Origin: Batillaria attramentaria
Taxonomy: Eukaryota > Mollusca > Gastropoda > Batillariidae
Assembly: GCA_018292915.2 (NCBI GenBank)
Contig: JACVVK020000206.1
Span: forward strand, 717,501 to 781,500
Reading direction: 5' to 3'
Length of the DNA: 64,000 nt
Part shown: positions 1-12,300 of the stretch, in pieces
Numbering within the stretch: position 1 is the stretch's first letter
How the letters are laid out: each line of letters begins with the position of its first letter
Translations under genes and position numbers: made by a program
The notes under the pieces: generated by a model
Databases searched by the model: none
Told to the model about the DNA's origin: nothing
What the model saw: only the letters and a program-made list of their open reading frames with translations

Positions 1-970
1 GCAGTAAGAGCCGTTAAGGAACCGTAAATCAGTCTTGCCTGCTTTTTCGCAAAACTGAAAAAGAGTCAAAAACGTGGGAGATACTCGTGGGCGATGTGCG
101 AAATGTGTTAAAGAAACTGTTAGTTTTTGTATCACAGTCAATGGAGGAATGTGTGTGGTCGTCAGTGTACAGTGCAAACAACACAGAGACAACAAACAAC
201 AACAAAACCATGCTGTGTATAATTTTGAGGTTCTTTTTGTTTTGCATGACGGCGAAAGTAGACTAAGGACGGAAAGAATTTACATCCGCTACAGCGTCTA
301 ATCATAAACCTGTTCTGAACCAGTGAATCAACCTATTATTAGTGAACAGGCTACACAATTGAGGCTACCCCAAATATATATATGATGGTGTGTGTGGGTG
401 GCCGGGAAGACGCCGGTTACAGTACAGCACACACACAGTACACCGCCAGTCTCAGCCGACACACGAGTGTTTCAGCACAATTTTCCAACAAGCAGCTCCG
501 TCAGTTCAGTTTTAGGAACATCAGTCACTCAGTGCCCTCCTTTCACCTGACCAAAACAACCGTCCTCCTGTCACACGATCCCAACATCATTCTCAGGCGC
601 TAGGGAAGGGGGTTATTATGTGCCTGAAAATTGCCCTAGTCGAGCCTCGCGGAATCTGAGACAGGGGACGGACCAGGGTGCGTGGAGTAGCGCTGGCCTC
701 CCAGGTCAAGACAATGGTCTTGAGTCATCACCTTAGCTCCAGCCGACGGGAGGAGAAAATTGCCGCGGCGCAGGCTGTCGCTTGGCTCCTGTCGTGTGCG
801 ACTTCGGGAAGGGCTGTCAGGGACCCCGCTGCGCGTGATGACCCTCCACAACTGAGCAGCCTGCACCCTTGCGCACACGAGTGCTTACGCTGCATGTGTG
901 TCCGTTGATTATTTTTTTTTTCTTCTATGAGTTTTTCTGGCTAGAAATCCTATTTGCACAGTCTTGGATG

Positions 971-971
<1 letters not shown>

Positions 972-1026
<55 letters not shown>

Positions 1027-1028
1027 CA
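972..1028. repeat. (CA)n microsatellite
   Basis: An almost pure CA dinucleotide run. The short ORFs across it are low-complexity artefacts. Confidence 0.97.
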
Positions 1029-1029
1029 A

Positions 1030-1312
1030 GTAATCGACACTTTTTTTCCTTAACTGAATTCTGATGTATAGCGTGAAAAATTGTGTTAACAATAATTATA
1101 GTGGTAGATTGATGTATATGACAAACAGTATCTCCTAGGGCTGTTTTCAGATGAAAGTTTATCCTTGTACACACCCACACGTAATCGACACTTTTTTCCC
1201 TTTAATTCTGATGCACCGTGTGAAAAATTGTGTTAACAGTAATCATAATGGCAAGTTGACGTATATGACACACAGTACCTCCGAGGGTCTTTTTCAGACG
1301 AAAGTTTATCTC
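1030..1312. repeat. diverged tandem duplication, about 152-bp period
   Basis: The block beginning GTAATCGACACTTTTTT at 1030 recurs at 1183. Both copies contain GTGAAAAATTGTGTTAACA, a shared ATGTATATGACA/ACGTATATGACA segment and a closing GAAAGTTTATC. The copies differ at many sites and by small indels, so the duplication is not recent. No coding content is seen. Confidence 0.75.
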
Positions 1313-2120
1313 TACACACTTCAATGGCCCTCTGTGGAGCATCATTAAATCGACTGGTGGCTAACGGGCAGGTTCACTCAGGGGCACAGAACACAGATAA
1401 GGAGTTTATAACGAGACAGGGAATATCTCCACTCTGAACTGGACGTCTGGCGCCAGCTGCTTGCAAACACCAGGCGTTTGTTGTTCTGACACCCCCTCCT
1501 TCCTCGTCGCCTTCAGCTGCCAGATGGTCTCTGCAACACCCCCCCCCCCCTCTCTCCCCCCGGTCCCCGCCCCCCCCCCCCCAACTTCCTCCCTTCTTTT
1601 AGTTCTGCTTGGTGCTGTGAGACAGCAGACGGCAGTGCCGTGTTGAATTTTTGGGGTGCAGTATTTTGTCTGCGTCTTCTTCTGCCGTTGCCCGTGAGTG
1701 TGTTTTCCACTGCTGCAGGCCGGCTTGAGAAACGCGATCCTGGAAAAGCGCAACGTCTGCTGACTGGTTTCGTTTCGTGTTCGCCGGGTGTGAGTGAATA
1801 TGACCCGCTTGCCGCATCAACATAATGGCAAGCAAATACTGGATGGGAAAATAAACCCGAAGATATGCTCTCCCCAAACTTGCAAGATTTTGTAGCGCTA
1901 ACTGAACCAAGACGGACTGTAGTTCTGACCGGAAGGAAGTACACGACGAAATATCATCACTACACCGGGCGTTATTGTTGTGTCTTGTTACAACTGATCT
2001 GTATCACTGATGAAGAAATTTTGTTTCGGAAGACGGTCTTCTTATTCAGGTGTGTTGGCAAAACGAATACCAAACCATATGATCGGTGGAATGCTGCTGC
2101 TGTTGTTGTGAAAGTGTTAC

Positions 2121-2234
<114 letters not shown>

Positions 2235-2639
2235 CGTCCATAGTGTTAGCTTTGAGATTAGTTTTACGTTCAGAAACAATGCGTTTCAGTGTTCCTTTGA
2301 CCTCAAAAAGAAAGCGGTGACCCGTTTCAGTCATTTCGTTTCTGTGACGTACGGTATTTCTCTGTTCATAGTTAGAAGACTGCAGCTGTTTCCAATCTGT
2401 ACCGGCGCTCGTTCTAACGAGGTTAACGGTCTTAACGCCTGCCACGGCTATGATTTCTCTGCAAAACTTGACTGGAACTTGCTTTTTTGTGTGTTTATTC
2501 TTGCTCGCGCAATCGGCACAATGGAACAGAAAGCAGTTTGTCGCTTTCAGTTCATTCAGTTAGTAATAATCTTGACGATGCCCTTGTGTGTGTGTGCGTG
2601 TGTGTACGCTGTCCTTACTGTTTTACAGTAGTATTAGCT

Positions 2640-2770
2640 CATGTAGTGTAGCAACGGCAAGTTTTAAAATTGGTATGAATATGCCTGTAACTTCTACCGT
2701 TGTAAAATAAAGGTTCTTGTTCTTGTTCTAAAGGGTTCTTGTTCTTGTCCTAAAGGTTCTTGTTCCTCTT
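2640..2770 (+). repeat. possible retroelement 3' end with GTTCTT-type tail
   Basis: A TGTAAAATAAAGG segment with an AATAAA signal is followed by three imperfect copies of GTTCTTGTTCTAAAGG. AATAAA followed by short tandem repeats is common at the 3' ends of non-LTR retrotransposons. No coding part of an element was seen upstream, so the assignment is tentative. Confidence 0.3.
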
Positions 2771-3195
2771 TCGTTCTCTCAGTTGACGACTTTGTGTTTT
2801 GGTTGAACGTCACAATACGTCCATAGCGGTACAGCTGTTTTTATCGTTACATTTTAACCTTCTTTGTGAAGGAAACCGTTTTGGCTGTGTTCCACTTTTG
2901 ATCGAGGTGTTCTGTAGGTATCTAGGGCACGCACGGAACGGGGTAGGGACCGCACTGAAAGACAAGGGGGTGAAAAGGCTGGATATATCAGGAGATTCTT
3001 AAATTGGCCAACGTCCCCCCCCCCCCAAAAAAAAAAGGGAAGGGGGAAAAGTTTGCATCTTCCTGGGGTTCTTGTATAGAGTTCTTCAAGCTCCCCGGTC
3101 TTATCTTGTTTGGGTTTTTTTATGCTGGGAGGAAATCAAGGGAAATGTGGTGCCATAAACCCAAGGCGGGCGCACCGTGTCTCCGTCCGCAGTTC

Positions 3196-3350
3196 CGAAA
3201 ACGCCGTAATTTACCTCCTTGGAAAGTTTACCTCTTGCACGGAACTGCTTTCAGAAATGTCAGATCGAGCCGGTGCACTGATATAAATTGTAAACAGACT
3301 GTAAACCATTGCAGGGTTTGCGGAAGACGCCAGGCGGCGGTACCGCAAGG
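3196..3350. repeat. direct duplication, copy 1
   Basis: About 155 bp starting near CCGAAAACGCCGTAATTTAC and ending in the GGCGGTACCGC region. It recurs almost unchanged at 3550-3708, 355 bp downstream. Both copies include TTTACCTCTTGCACGGAACT and ATATAAATTGTAAACAGACT. No open reading frame is conserved between them. Confidence 0.9.
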
Positions 3351-3549
3351 GCGATTTCAGTTACTTTCTTCCCTTTCTAAACTAAACTACAGACACCATT
3401 GTTTTCATTACAAGGTTTTATATGGGGAGAATTCTGTTTTGGAACAACTATGCTTGTCCGTCTGAAACAGGCTATTTTAGAGATTAGTAGGGCTACAAGT
3501 GCTACACACTGGCGTCTGATGACTGTGCAAGCGGACATGCATAGCTGTC

Positions 3550-3708
3550 CGAAAAATGCCATAATTTACCTCCTTGGAAAGTTTACCTCTTGCACGGAAC
3601 TGCTTTCAGAGATGTCAGATCGAGCCCGTGCACTGATATAAATTGTAAACAGACTGTAAACCATTGCAGGGTTTGCGGAAGACGCCAGGCGGCGGCCGGT
3701 ACCGCGGC
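3550..3708. repeat. direct duplication, copy 2
   Basis: Second copy of the block at 3196-3350, with only a few substitutions and a small insertion near GGCGGCCGGTACCGC. The high identity points to a fairly recent segmental duplication. Confidence 0.9.
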
Positions 3709-4185
3709 GCAATGTGCTGCATTGTGCTGTAAGACAAACAGAACATGACGGTGCTTATAGCAGATCTCTAACGCCCCGGCGTGGCCGGAGTCCCACTTTG
3801 ACCACGTGTCCATCATCAGACTGTCGTGTATTCAGACTCACACCCCTTCTCCCTTTACTCATGCTAATGCACTTTCTGAACAACGGCTTTGTCTGTTTGC
3901 CTCCCCGGTGAAGCCAGAGACGTGAATCAGACTTGTCATCTGCAAGCGATTATAATTTTAGAAGCATTTCACACCATACTCTTGGGTGACTGTGCGCGCT
4001 GTGAACTGCCTGATTTTGTATGTCAGTTTCTGACGCCATAAGATTCTGTAAGCTTGTTTCACTGTGCTGGTTCTTTTCCTTATTCTTCTTTCTTTCGTTT
4101 TTCCTTCTAATGCTTCAGTGTTGGCCCTCCCTGCACGCATTCTCGTGTGAAAACCACTGTTGAAGCATGACCATCTTATTCGATC

Positions 4186-4352
4186 GGGAGCGGTGATAAC
4201 CCGGAATGGTAGAGTGTTGGACATATTAAATGCTCGGCTCAGTCGTGAGGTCCGGAATCCCGGATGGGGCCAAATTTTTGTGCTGGCCTTTTTCTCGTTG
4301 CCCCGTCTTTGTTACCACCCATACGTGCTGGAAAAGGACGTTAAACTGCCCC
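4186..4352 (+). repeat. tRNA-derived SINE, family A, copy 1
   Basis: A tRNA-like head with GAATGGTAGAGTGTTGGACA and a degraded B-box (AGGTCCGGAATCCCGG) is followed by the family body GGGGCCAAATTTTTGTGCTGG, TCGTTGCCCCGTCTTTG and GGACGTTAAACTGCC, then a C-rich tract. The same head and body occur at 15590 (+) and 55597 (-). It lies just upstream of the COX11 terminal exon. Confidence 0.85.
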
Positions 4353-4500
4353 CCCCCCCTTCCCCCTCCCCCCATTCTTATCCGGCCAGGCCGGGCTTGA
4401 TTCAGTGCGTCCTGCTACCAAAGTTCAACAAGTCTTGATAAGGTTATTCTGTTCACCGCCGCTAACTTCTGGCTGTCCTGCTGTATTGTCTGTGTTCCAG

Positions 4501-4647
4501 GTGGACATGCCTGTTTTCTTCTACATCGACCCGGACTTTGCCGATGACCCCAAGCTTCAAGCTGTCGACACCATCACTCTGTCTTACACATTCTTCGAGG
4601 CCAAGGAAGGACTGCAGCTACCTCTACCAGGCTACATGGCACAGTGA
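4501..4647 (+). CDS. COX11: COX11 cytochrome c oxidase assembly protein, terminal exon
   Basis: The last 48 codons and stop of COX11, the inner-membrane copper chaperone that delivers copper to the CuB site of cytochrome c oxidase subunit 1. The exon follows an intact acceptor (TGTGTTCCAG) and opens in phase 0 with VDMPVFFYIDPDFADDP, followed by VDTITLSYTFFEAKEG and a PGY-type C-terminus, all hallmarks of the end of the family. The copper-binding CFCF segment belongs to an earlier exon that I cannot find in the 4.5 kb upstream, so the gene is partial. No canonical AATAAA is seen until 4911, inside a TIR element. The identification is strong. Confidence 0.95.
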   Translation: MDMPVFFYIDPDFADDPKLQAVDTITLSYTFFEAKEGLQLPLPGYMAQ

Positions 4648-4775
4648 CACCGCCAGCCAACTGACTGCGGAGTATTTAGCACATGGGACCGGGACACAGT
4701 TTTACGCTTAGCTGTGAAGTTCGTGTTAAGGGAACTAAACTGCTGTTGGCCACTATACCGGATTTCAGTCTTTCT

Positions 4776-5216
4776 TTTTAAGTGTCTGCAATCTCAAGAA
4801 GAAGCCGTAAACACAGTGTCTTTTTTACACTGCGACTCCAGCGACCGTGCACTGAAATGCAGGCAACTCTGTCACAGCTGCAGAGTTTTCAGCGCGTCGG
4901 AGACCCGTATAATAAATAAAGCCAGAGTGTGAGTTTGGGTGACATCATTATGCTTTTGGTCAGCGAGCGAGACACATCGCTACAGCGTCTAGCGGGTGTC
5001 AGTGGTGCGCTAGCCAATGCGATCTTTCTCGCTCAGTGTCAAAACGCAAACCGGGTGAGCTGTGAAATCAGGCTGCCCTTGGCTTTTATAGAGGTTTTAT
5101 AGAGGACGCTCAAAACTCTGCAGCTGTGACAGAGCGTTTTGCACATTCGGATAGTTGTTTTTTGGTTTTTTTAAGACACCGTTTATGGCTTTTTCTTGAG
5201 ATTGCAGACTTTTGAT
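4776..5216. mobile_element. long-TIR MITE-like element, family T1, copy 1
   Basis: The left end GTCTGCAATCTCAAGAAGAA is the inverted counterpart of TTTTTCTTGAGATTGCAGAC near 5190-5210. The symmetry continues inward: AACTCTGTCACAGCTGCAGA on the left and TCTGCAGCTGTGACAGAG on the right. A second copy lies at 51589-52159. No transposase ORF is present, so it is non-autonomous. Flanking TTAA is degenerate here but clear in copy 2. It inserts downstream of the COX11 stop. Confidence 0.88.
4911..4920 (+). promoter_or_regulatory. tandem AATAAA poly(A) signals inside a TIR element
   Basis: AATAAATAAA holds two overlapping poly(A) signals about 265 bp after the COX11 stop. By eye it is the first AATAAA on the plus strand after that stop. 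It lies in the left arm of a T1 element, so the transposon may supply the COX11 cleavage signal. Use of the site is inferred. Confidence 0.5.
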
Positions 5217-5577
5217 TCAGTGTGCGTGTTGAGACGAAGAGCCTTATATGCCGCTTTGCACCTCAGTTGAACCCGGGCCTGAGGAGTTTGCTCAGAACAC
5301 TGACTACTCACGGTTGTTGTGTCCGGGCTGAACGGATTTTCACTTATTTCCTTGGGGTCGAAGTCTAGTAAACACACTTTCATGTACTGACGTTCGATCT
5401 TCCTGTTACGTGACAATATTTCGCTGTTGCGTGATTGACGTGACATACATAAAGCAATCACTCGATCAGCGACTTCCTGATGAGATGACCCTCGTTGAGG
5501 ATTTTCAATCCCTTGTGTATTGTTTCTTGGAATACTGACCTCAGTGCAGTCGGCCTGTCGACCGATAAGTGACGCTC

Positions 5578-5857
5578 AGTTGGTGTAGTTCGCCCTTTAG
5601 GGGGTGCAAATGTATACTAGTTAATTCCGTCGATATTTCAACATAAACAGTCGTCCACTAACGGCCGGGGGGGGGGGGGGGGGGGGGGGGGGCGACTGTA
5701 TCCCCGCAACACGGGAAGGGGTGCAAATGTACTCCGGGGTCTGGCGAGGTGAAGTCACGTGACCGCTGACTTCGTTCTACGAATTTACTTTATGCGAAAT
5801 ATCGACGGAATTGACTGGTATACATTTGCACCCCCTAACGGGCGAACTGTACCAACT
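5578..5857. mobile_element. TIR element with about 60-bp inverted termini
   Basis: AGTTGGTGTAGTTCGCCC at the left is matched in reverse complement by GGGCGAACTGTACCAACT at the right. The symmetry runs on through GGGGGTGCAAATGTATAC and AATTCCGTCGATATTT. A G homopolymer (about 5667-5692) sits in the middle. No coding capacity is present, so this is a MITE. No clear target-site duplication was seen. Confidence 0.85.
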
Positions 5858-6071
5858 AAGCATGAGTGACTGACATTGCGTGCACTGAGTCGGGAGGCTG
5901 TTCAGTAAGGAAGTTTGTGTATCTTATGCCAGCTATAGATGGTTGAAGATTGTCAGAAGGGGATCGGCATTAGTCATATACGTTTGGCCACATGTAAGTG
6001 TGGCCTTATTTGGTAATGCTGGTGAACTGTGAACTCGTGAGACGAGAAGTTATTCTTTACTGTAAGATGGA

Positions 6072-6099
6072 GACACACACACACACGCACGCACGCACG

Positions 6100-6190
<91 letters not shown>
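6072..6190. repeat. (CA)n microsatellite with GCAC interruptions
   Basis: About 118 bp of CA repeat with four GCAC/CCAC interruptions near the left end. Confidence 0.97.
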
Positions 6191-6191
<1 letters not shown>

Positions 6192-8025
6192 CGCATCATG
6201 TGTACTAAGAGAGTTTCGTTAGGACAAAGTACGGGTGCAGATCATATTTTGTTCTTGTAAAATTGGCGAACGTGATTGCAGTCTCCGTGCGTGTTGTTCA
6301 ATCTGTATCGTGTTTATTGCTATGACAGTCACAACTGATGCTTATCATTTTGCTTCACTGACAAAATTGTGTATCATTGACAGCAATCCAGAAATATCAT
6401 TTGCTGGACTTGAAAACTGGGATTGGGAAACAGACATCACGAAGCGGACCCGTTCATTATGCATAGTCTTTCATTGCATTGTGGTACCCTAAATGAAATA
6501 AAACCGGTTTACTTTGTGCAAGTTTGTTACGGATTCCTGGCAGCCGGCTTATCGGTTGGGCTCTGAAAGTACGTGAATTTTTGTTTGTTTGTTTGTTTGT
6601 CGTAACACACTAGTTATCAAAAGAGTAGCCAGCAACAAAGAAAGATAACAACTGACAGCAGCAACAACCCTCAGAAACACAAAACAAACAAACAAACAAA
6701 CAAAAAAGGCACAGCAAAACAACAAAAACATTGCAAACAAATCATCAACAAAATAATATAACCAAGCAAAAGAGCCATGAAGGACAAAAAGATAAAAAAT
6801 TAAACAAAAACAACAACAAATCGAATGTTGTACAAATCTCTTGCATGCGAAGACTAGTACATGAAGCGGCCAACGCATTGCAACGGCAAACGCGACAAAG
6901 TCTGTACTATCATAGAGGATGCCGGCGAGTTCATGCAGTCTTCTGTCAGGTGAACCATTTCACCGTGAAGACAACACACGCCAACAGCGGTCGGATACAA
7001 CAGATGGGCATCTTCGTCTGCTGTGGTTAATCCATTTCACAGGCGCTCGACAGACAGATGCGATCCCAATCAGCCCGGGTCCAATAGATGACGTTCTGCG
7101 TTCAGTTCACTATCTAGCCGGTAAATCAGAGATTAGGCCCTGAGCTTCAAGGCTTTTCCGCCAAAAGGCTGGGGCATCACCTGCCGCAGAAATGCTTGTT
7201 GGCGGGATTGGAAGCGAGGGAAAAAAAGAAAAGAAAAAAGGTTGAGTGGACTAAACCTACACGTTAAATTTACTGATTTCTGCGAGTCGGAACCCCGTGG
7301 GCATGCGTCGCAATGCTGATGCCGTGATGGCATCCGTTATGACGGTACCTAGTTTCAGAATGGCCGTGAAGGTCTACCAAGTAATAAGTACTCAATGCAC
7401 CTTTATCTCAGTCTGTTACAGTCGCTACAATAGACACATCATGCAGAACAATAGGTTTCGTTGTTGTTTGTTGTCGTTGGTTTTATAACCGAAAATGAAA
7501 TCCGGCCGGTAAAACACTCTTGAATGAGCTCGTAATTTTACGAAACACCAGTATACGGGGATAATAATTATTATTCACATTTCATCCTCCAGTGTCTCGC
7601 CTTTTCTTACGATAACGGAGAACCTTTGCTGGGCATGATGTGCCGACGAACCTACCTGTGTTTTACGCCCATTTGTCACTCAAACCGGCGAATCTCTGTG
7701 CAAGGATTATGTTAAAATGCCGGCATCGGCCCACTAGTGCGTCGTTTATGAAAGTCTACTTCATTTGTACACTTACTTCTACATTGCTGCGTAAATATCG
7801 ATTCTTTGGCGTTGGTGTGGTAGAGGGATCTTCACTGCCGCCAGCGTCTTGCGTTACAAGCAATGCCGTGTCAGCGAGTTTAGTCCCTGTAGCATCAACT
7901 CATTGGTTATACAAATTACCCGCCGAGTTGTCTTTCCTCGTCTCTTGTTTGTTCAGCAGTTGAGGTTTTCAGTGTTGCGTCGGTGACACCCAAACTGCCT
8001 ACGTACTAGTACGTCACAGAATATG
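6191..8025. other. intergenic stretch, no gene recognised
   Basis: The ORFs here are short and show no family motif. Simple sequence includes TTTG runs near 6585-6600 and CAAA runs near 6680-6705. No RNA gene or TIR element was identified. Confidence 0.5.
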
Positions 8026-8026
8026 T

Positions 8027-8040
8027 GTGTGCGTGCGTGC

Positions 8041-8134
<94 letters not shown>
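8027..8134. repeat. (GT)n microsatellite
   Basis: About 108 bp of GT with GTGC variants at the left end. Confidence 0.97.
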
Positions 8135-8138
<4 letters not shown>

Positions 8139-9092
8139 TTAATGGCAAGGGTTGTTCGGAGTCTCAACTGCGTCGGGTGTGTCAGTGTTGCGTTCATACT
8201 CGTCATCATCTTTACGGATTTCCACACCTCTGTCTTAAAGGTTCATTGACTGCTCACACTGGCCCCACCCGATTTTGACTATGCCAGGTCTGGTTTCCAT
8301 GGCTACTGGCACTTCAGTGCATCTACACGTGAGCATGCGCCGTTCCTATTACGGGTATATATAAAAGATCGAGCGAGGGCGTGGCATTTCTTGCGGCTTT
8401 TGTCTGCCCACCTACACTCGAGGTATATTTTCGGTGACATACATTGTGGTGAAGTTCTGGAGTCGGCTATATATGTTTGATGATAAACCGACTTCAAATA
8501 GGTGATAAGATCGATGCAATTTTGTTTTGGCCTTCGTGATGTCTGCGTGATGAAAGCGAATGACTTATAATTATTCGTGTAACTATTGCGTAACTCAGCC
8601 ACACTTAAGGCCTTGTCAAATGTGGAGTGCCTGCGAGGCATGCGTTTGTGTATTGCGCGAGGGTTGCGGTCATACGTTGCAACACACTTTGGGTACCAGC
8701 TGCACCGCCGGCCCGGCGCTCCAATACACAAAGCATGGTCAGCGGCGACTTGCTGGCGTGGCGAGGAAAAAATAGGACCGTGCTCTATTCACAGGCCTCG
8801 CGGCGGCGTCTCCGGTGAGTGCCCGCTACACGCGGATTTAATTGGCCCTGATGGCATTTTGCCGTTGGCAGACCTGCAGAATCGCAACGTGTGACAACCC
8901 TATTACAGTGGTTCTATAAAATCTCACTGTAGACTTTTTCCGGGACTACTTGAACCGACTTCAGCCGTGAAGGTCTCAAAGTAGGCACATGGTTATACCA
9001 CACTTTCGGGTAGGATGGTCACCTGTGTGGTGTGCTTGTCAACCATTGGAATCTGTCATTGAAACTGTTCCTGCTGACAATAAATTTCGCAG

Positions 9093-9169
9093 TAATAAAG
9101 TTTGATCTTTCATTGTGCATTTTTTTGTATCCGCAAACGCTGCAATGTATAGTTATTCTGAAACACACC

Positions 9170-9244
<75 letters not shown>

Positions 9245-9320
9245 CACAGTATGTGTTTGACAGACATTCCTGCATCAGAATCAAGAAGCCAAAACAAGTG
9301 AAAAATGAAAATCCTTTATT
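9093..9320. promoter_or_regulatory. facing AATAAA signals around a (GT)n tract
   Basis: AATAAA lies on the plus strand near 9093-9098 and on the minus strand at 9320-9315, with a pure GT tract (9172-9243) between them. The minus-strand signal is the first I see by eye after the fascin stop at 13095, so it may end a fascin 3'UTR of about 3.8 kb. The plus-strand signal has no recognised upstream gene. Use of either signal is inferred. Confidence 0.35.
9172..9243. repeat. (GT)n microsatellite
   Basis: A pure GT run of about 72 bp. Confidence 0.97.
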
Positions 9321-12300
9321 ATTCACGAGAGATAAGAAGAAGGGACAAGGTCATCCGAAAAGACAAAAACCAAGTCAGTCCCCAGTCACAGTCCCAAGCT
9401 CTCAAAATGAAAAGCGCAGTCAGTTTCAAGCAAAAGAAAAGCATCTCATACAGGAAAAATAATTAAATATACCTGTACACGTTGCGCTTACATAATGAGC
9501 AACCCACCGCCTCCCTCCCTTTCCCTATCTCGTCTCCATCTCAGACTCGTGATACATCATTCACCCACACACACTCAATTCGTGTCAGTCTCAAACTCAA
9601 AAAACATTTTGAACTCTTTGTGACTGTTCAACGGACACCTTGAAAGATCTGCTCACTAAAGACACCGGAAAGAAAGGCGGCCATAGAAATTATGAAACTG
9701 ACAAGTACTCTCCACCCACTCAAAGACGTCCTCTGAGTGAACTGGAGTTTCTACCGACAATTTGGTTAGAAGGGCCTAGACGCAGTGGATTTGATAACCA
9801 CTTAGGCTCTCTTACCATAACTCACGAATTTCTAGTCATTTGGTGAATAGACCGTGCCGTGGATTTGAAAAGCACTTCGGCTGTCTTACCATTTGACGAT
9901 AGGTTTGTAGCGTTGGAAAAAAAAACAAAAAACAAGTGATGCACGAATAAGCGACTTCTACACCAACAGACACAATACAGACAGACACAATCACACTGAA
10001 CAGTACACATACATTTATGCATTGGATTTTTTTTAACAGAGCTGATAATGAATTGCGTACAGTTTTCCAGGAAAAAAAGTTGGAAAGCGAAACTTCATCG
10101 TCATTAGTTAATATGTACAGAATCTCGCATCCAGAGTAAGTTCCAACTCCACTGAACCCAAGCTGACTGTAGTGTAATGCTGAGGGTCGTCATGGGCACA
10201 CAATCTATAAATATACTCGATGACCGCACGACACGTGATACATGTACAAATTCTGGGCATCAGGAAAATGGAAAGAGTGAAGCTGCTCAATGACACTGTG
10301 CTAATTAAAACTGTTGATAACAGTTTAAATAATTATCAGGGCGATCAGAATGAAGAGTATTATCAGGCCGCGTTGTCAGCGTTGTACGAGGAAGTCACGT
10401 TACAAGATAACAGTCGAGATTATCGATCAGCTTTACTCTAACAAACACACACCTAAACGCAAGATAGATGTTTGCCGATCTCGTCAGCCGACAATGAGCT
10501 AAACATTACCGGCTGCGGATTTGTCATTTGAAATCGGTATCGCGATGACCAGTGTCACCCATCCCCTCACCAATCCGCATTCCCCCCTCCCCCGGAAACA
10601 ATTGTTCGAGGGTACACGATTGAGCTCTTCTAAGTACACATACACTATGTATATATACCTATACACGTGTAGTTCTGACTAAAAGAGTTATGAAACTAGA
10701 ATTATCAAAAACTGTACACTGTTTATGATACACATAGAGAAATGTCTACACGAGAACACCCAAAGGGGCAAAGATGATGTTCAACGTGGATAAAAAGTGA
10801 ACTAGCTGACTCCAGTACAAGAATCTTACTACATGTACAATATTTTGGAGTTGGTAATCTTGAGTTAGTAACAGTTCTGAGTCAAAACGTCAAATCAGAG
10901 ACCAATACAACATGTTAAGTATGTCTCTGGTCAAATTGAGCAGGGTTAAACTAAAGGTGTTTCGTTATGAAAAGGTCTAAAAACATTGGTCCCTGGTAGC
11001 CAGGTGTATACGGAGTGTTTTAGTTCTCAATTATAAAATACTGCACACCATACCGACTCTTTGATGAGAAAAAAAATCCTCACCAAAAGCCGTCTTACGC
11101 ACCAATTGAAAATGTCAAGATGGTACGCCGAATGTACATCGAAATCAAATTGTTTTCAAACTTTCATTTTCATGTACAGCCATCGATCATGCGTGTGGGA
11201 GGCAAAAAAACGAAAAAAAGTTCTGTTTGTTTTTGTTTGATATTACCACATCAACTGATATGTTCAAACATTACAAAACCTACAAATGCGTCATCACACA
11301 AACAAACAGTACGAGTGACATACCAAGAAGGCAAGAATTAATGGTCTTGGATTTAAAAAAAAAAATTAAAAGCGTACAAAAAAACAACCGAACTTACACA
11401 CCGTCTCGAATCCGTTCTGTCGCCTTCACTAATGACGGCAACACAGTTGAAAATGCCGCACAGCTATCGCTGGCACTGGTTTTGAGACATCCAGTTGTCG
11501 AAGGCGGTTAAAGGTTTTGCAAAAATAGCTACTTAGACAAAAAAGTATGAGCTGAATCAAAGGCCATGATCAAATAAGAAAATAAAGTACAAATATAAGT
11601 AGAACCAGAGGCACGTTATATGCTGGCTTATTGGTCCGTTTTGTCTTAGCCGTTATGGGTGCCTGAAATGGACGCCATTCATTCTTCTCAGTGTTGTTGT
11701 CACTTCCGGCTTTGACTTACAGGCTCGCGCCAACCACTGCTGACACACATCTTAGCACTTGGTTATGTGACTTGAAACAGAATTGTTTAGAAACAGAAAT
11801 AAAGCTTGGGTTAAGCAAGGACATGTTACCACCAAACAGAAAAGTTACAAGCAGCTACGCTTACTTTTTCATACAGTATACCATCACGTTTCTCTCTTTC
11901 TCTCTCTCTCTCTCATGTCAGAGTGCCTGTGTGACCTAAGTATAGTGCGTATGTCCCCTATGATGTGTACATGCATGGCAGTTCGTTACACTCGTGCACT
12001 CAATGTATACAAGTGTAATCAGATTCGCTATTTTCTTTTGCTATTTCATTCAACCACACTACAAACAGGAGACGTATTCCATATTGATTACTGCTCCAGC
12101 ACCCACTCTCATCCGCTCCAGATAATAGTGCAGTCACTGATCAGACTACACTGGTTGCATATCATTTCCAAACTTTCAAACTCCTTGTTTCTGTTTGGGG
12201 TAAGGTTCTGTAGAATATCTCCCAGGCACAGTTCAGTTCAAGTGGATTGGAATGGTGGACACAGATCGGAGCTGATTAAGTCCGTCCTGCAGTCTGCTTT

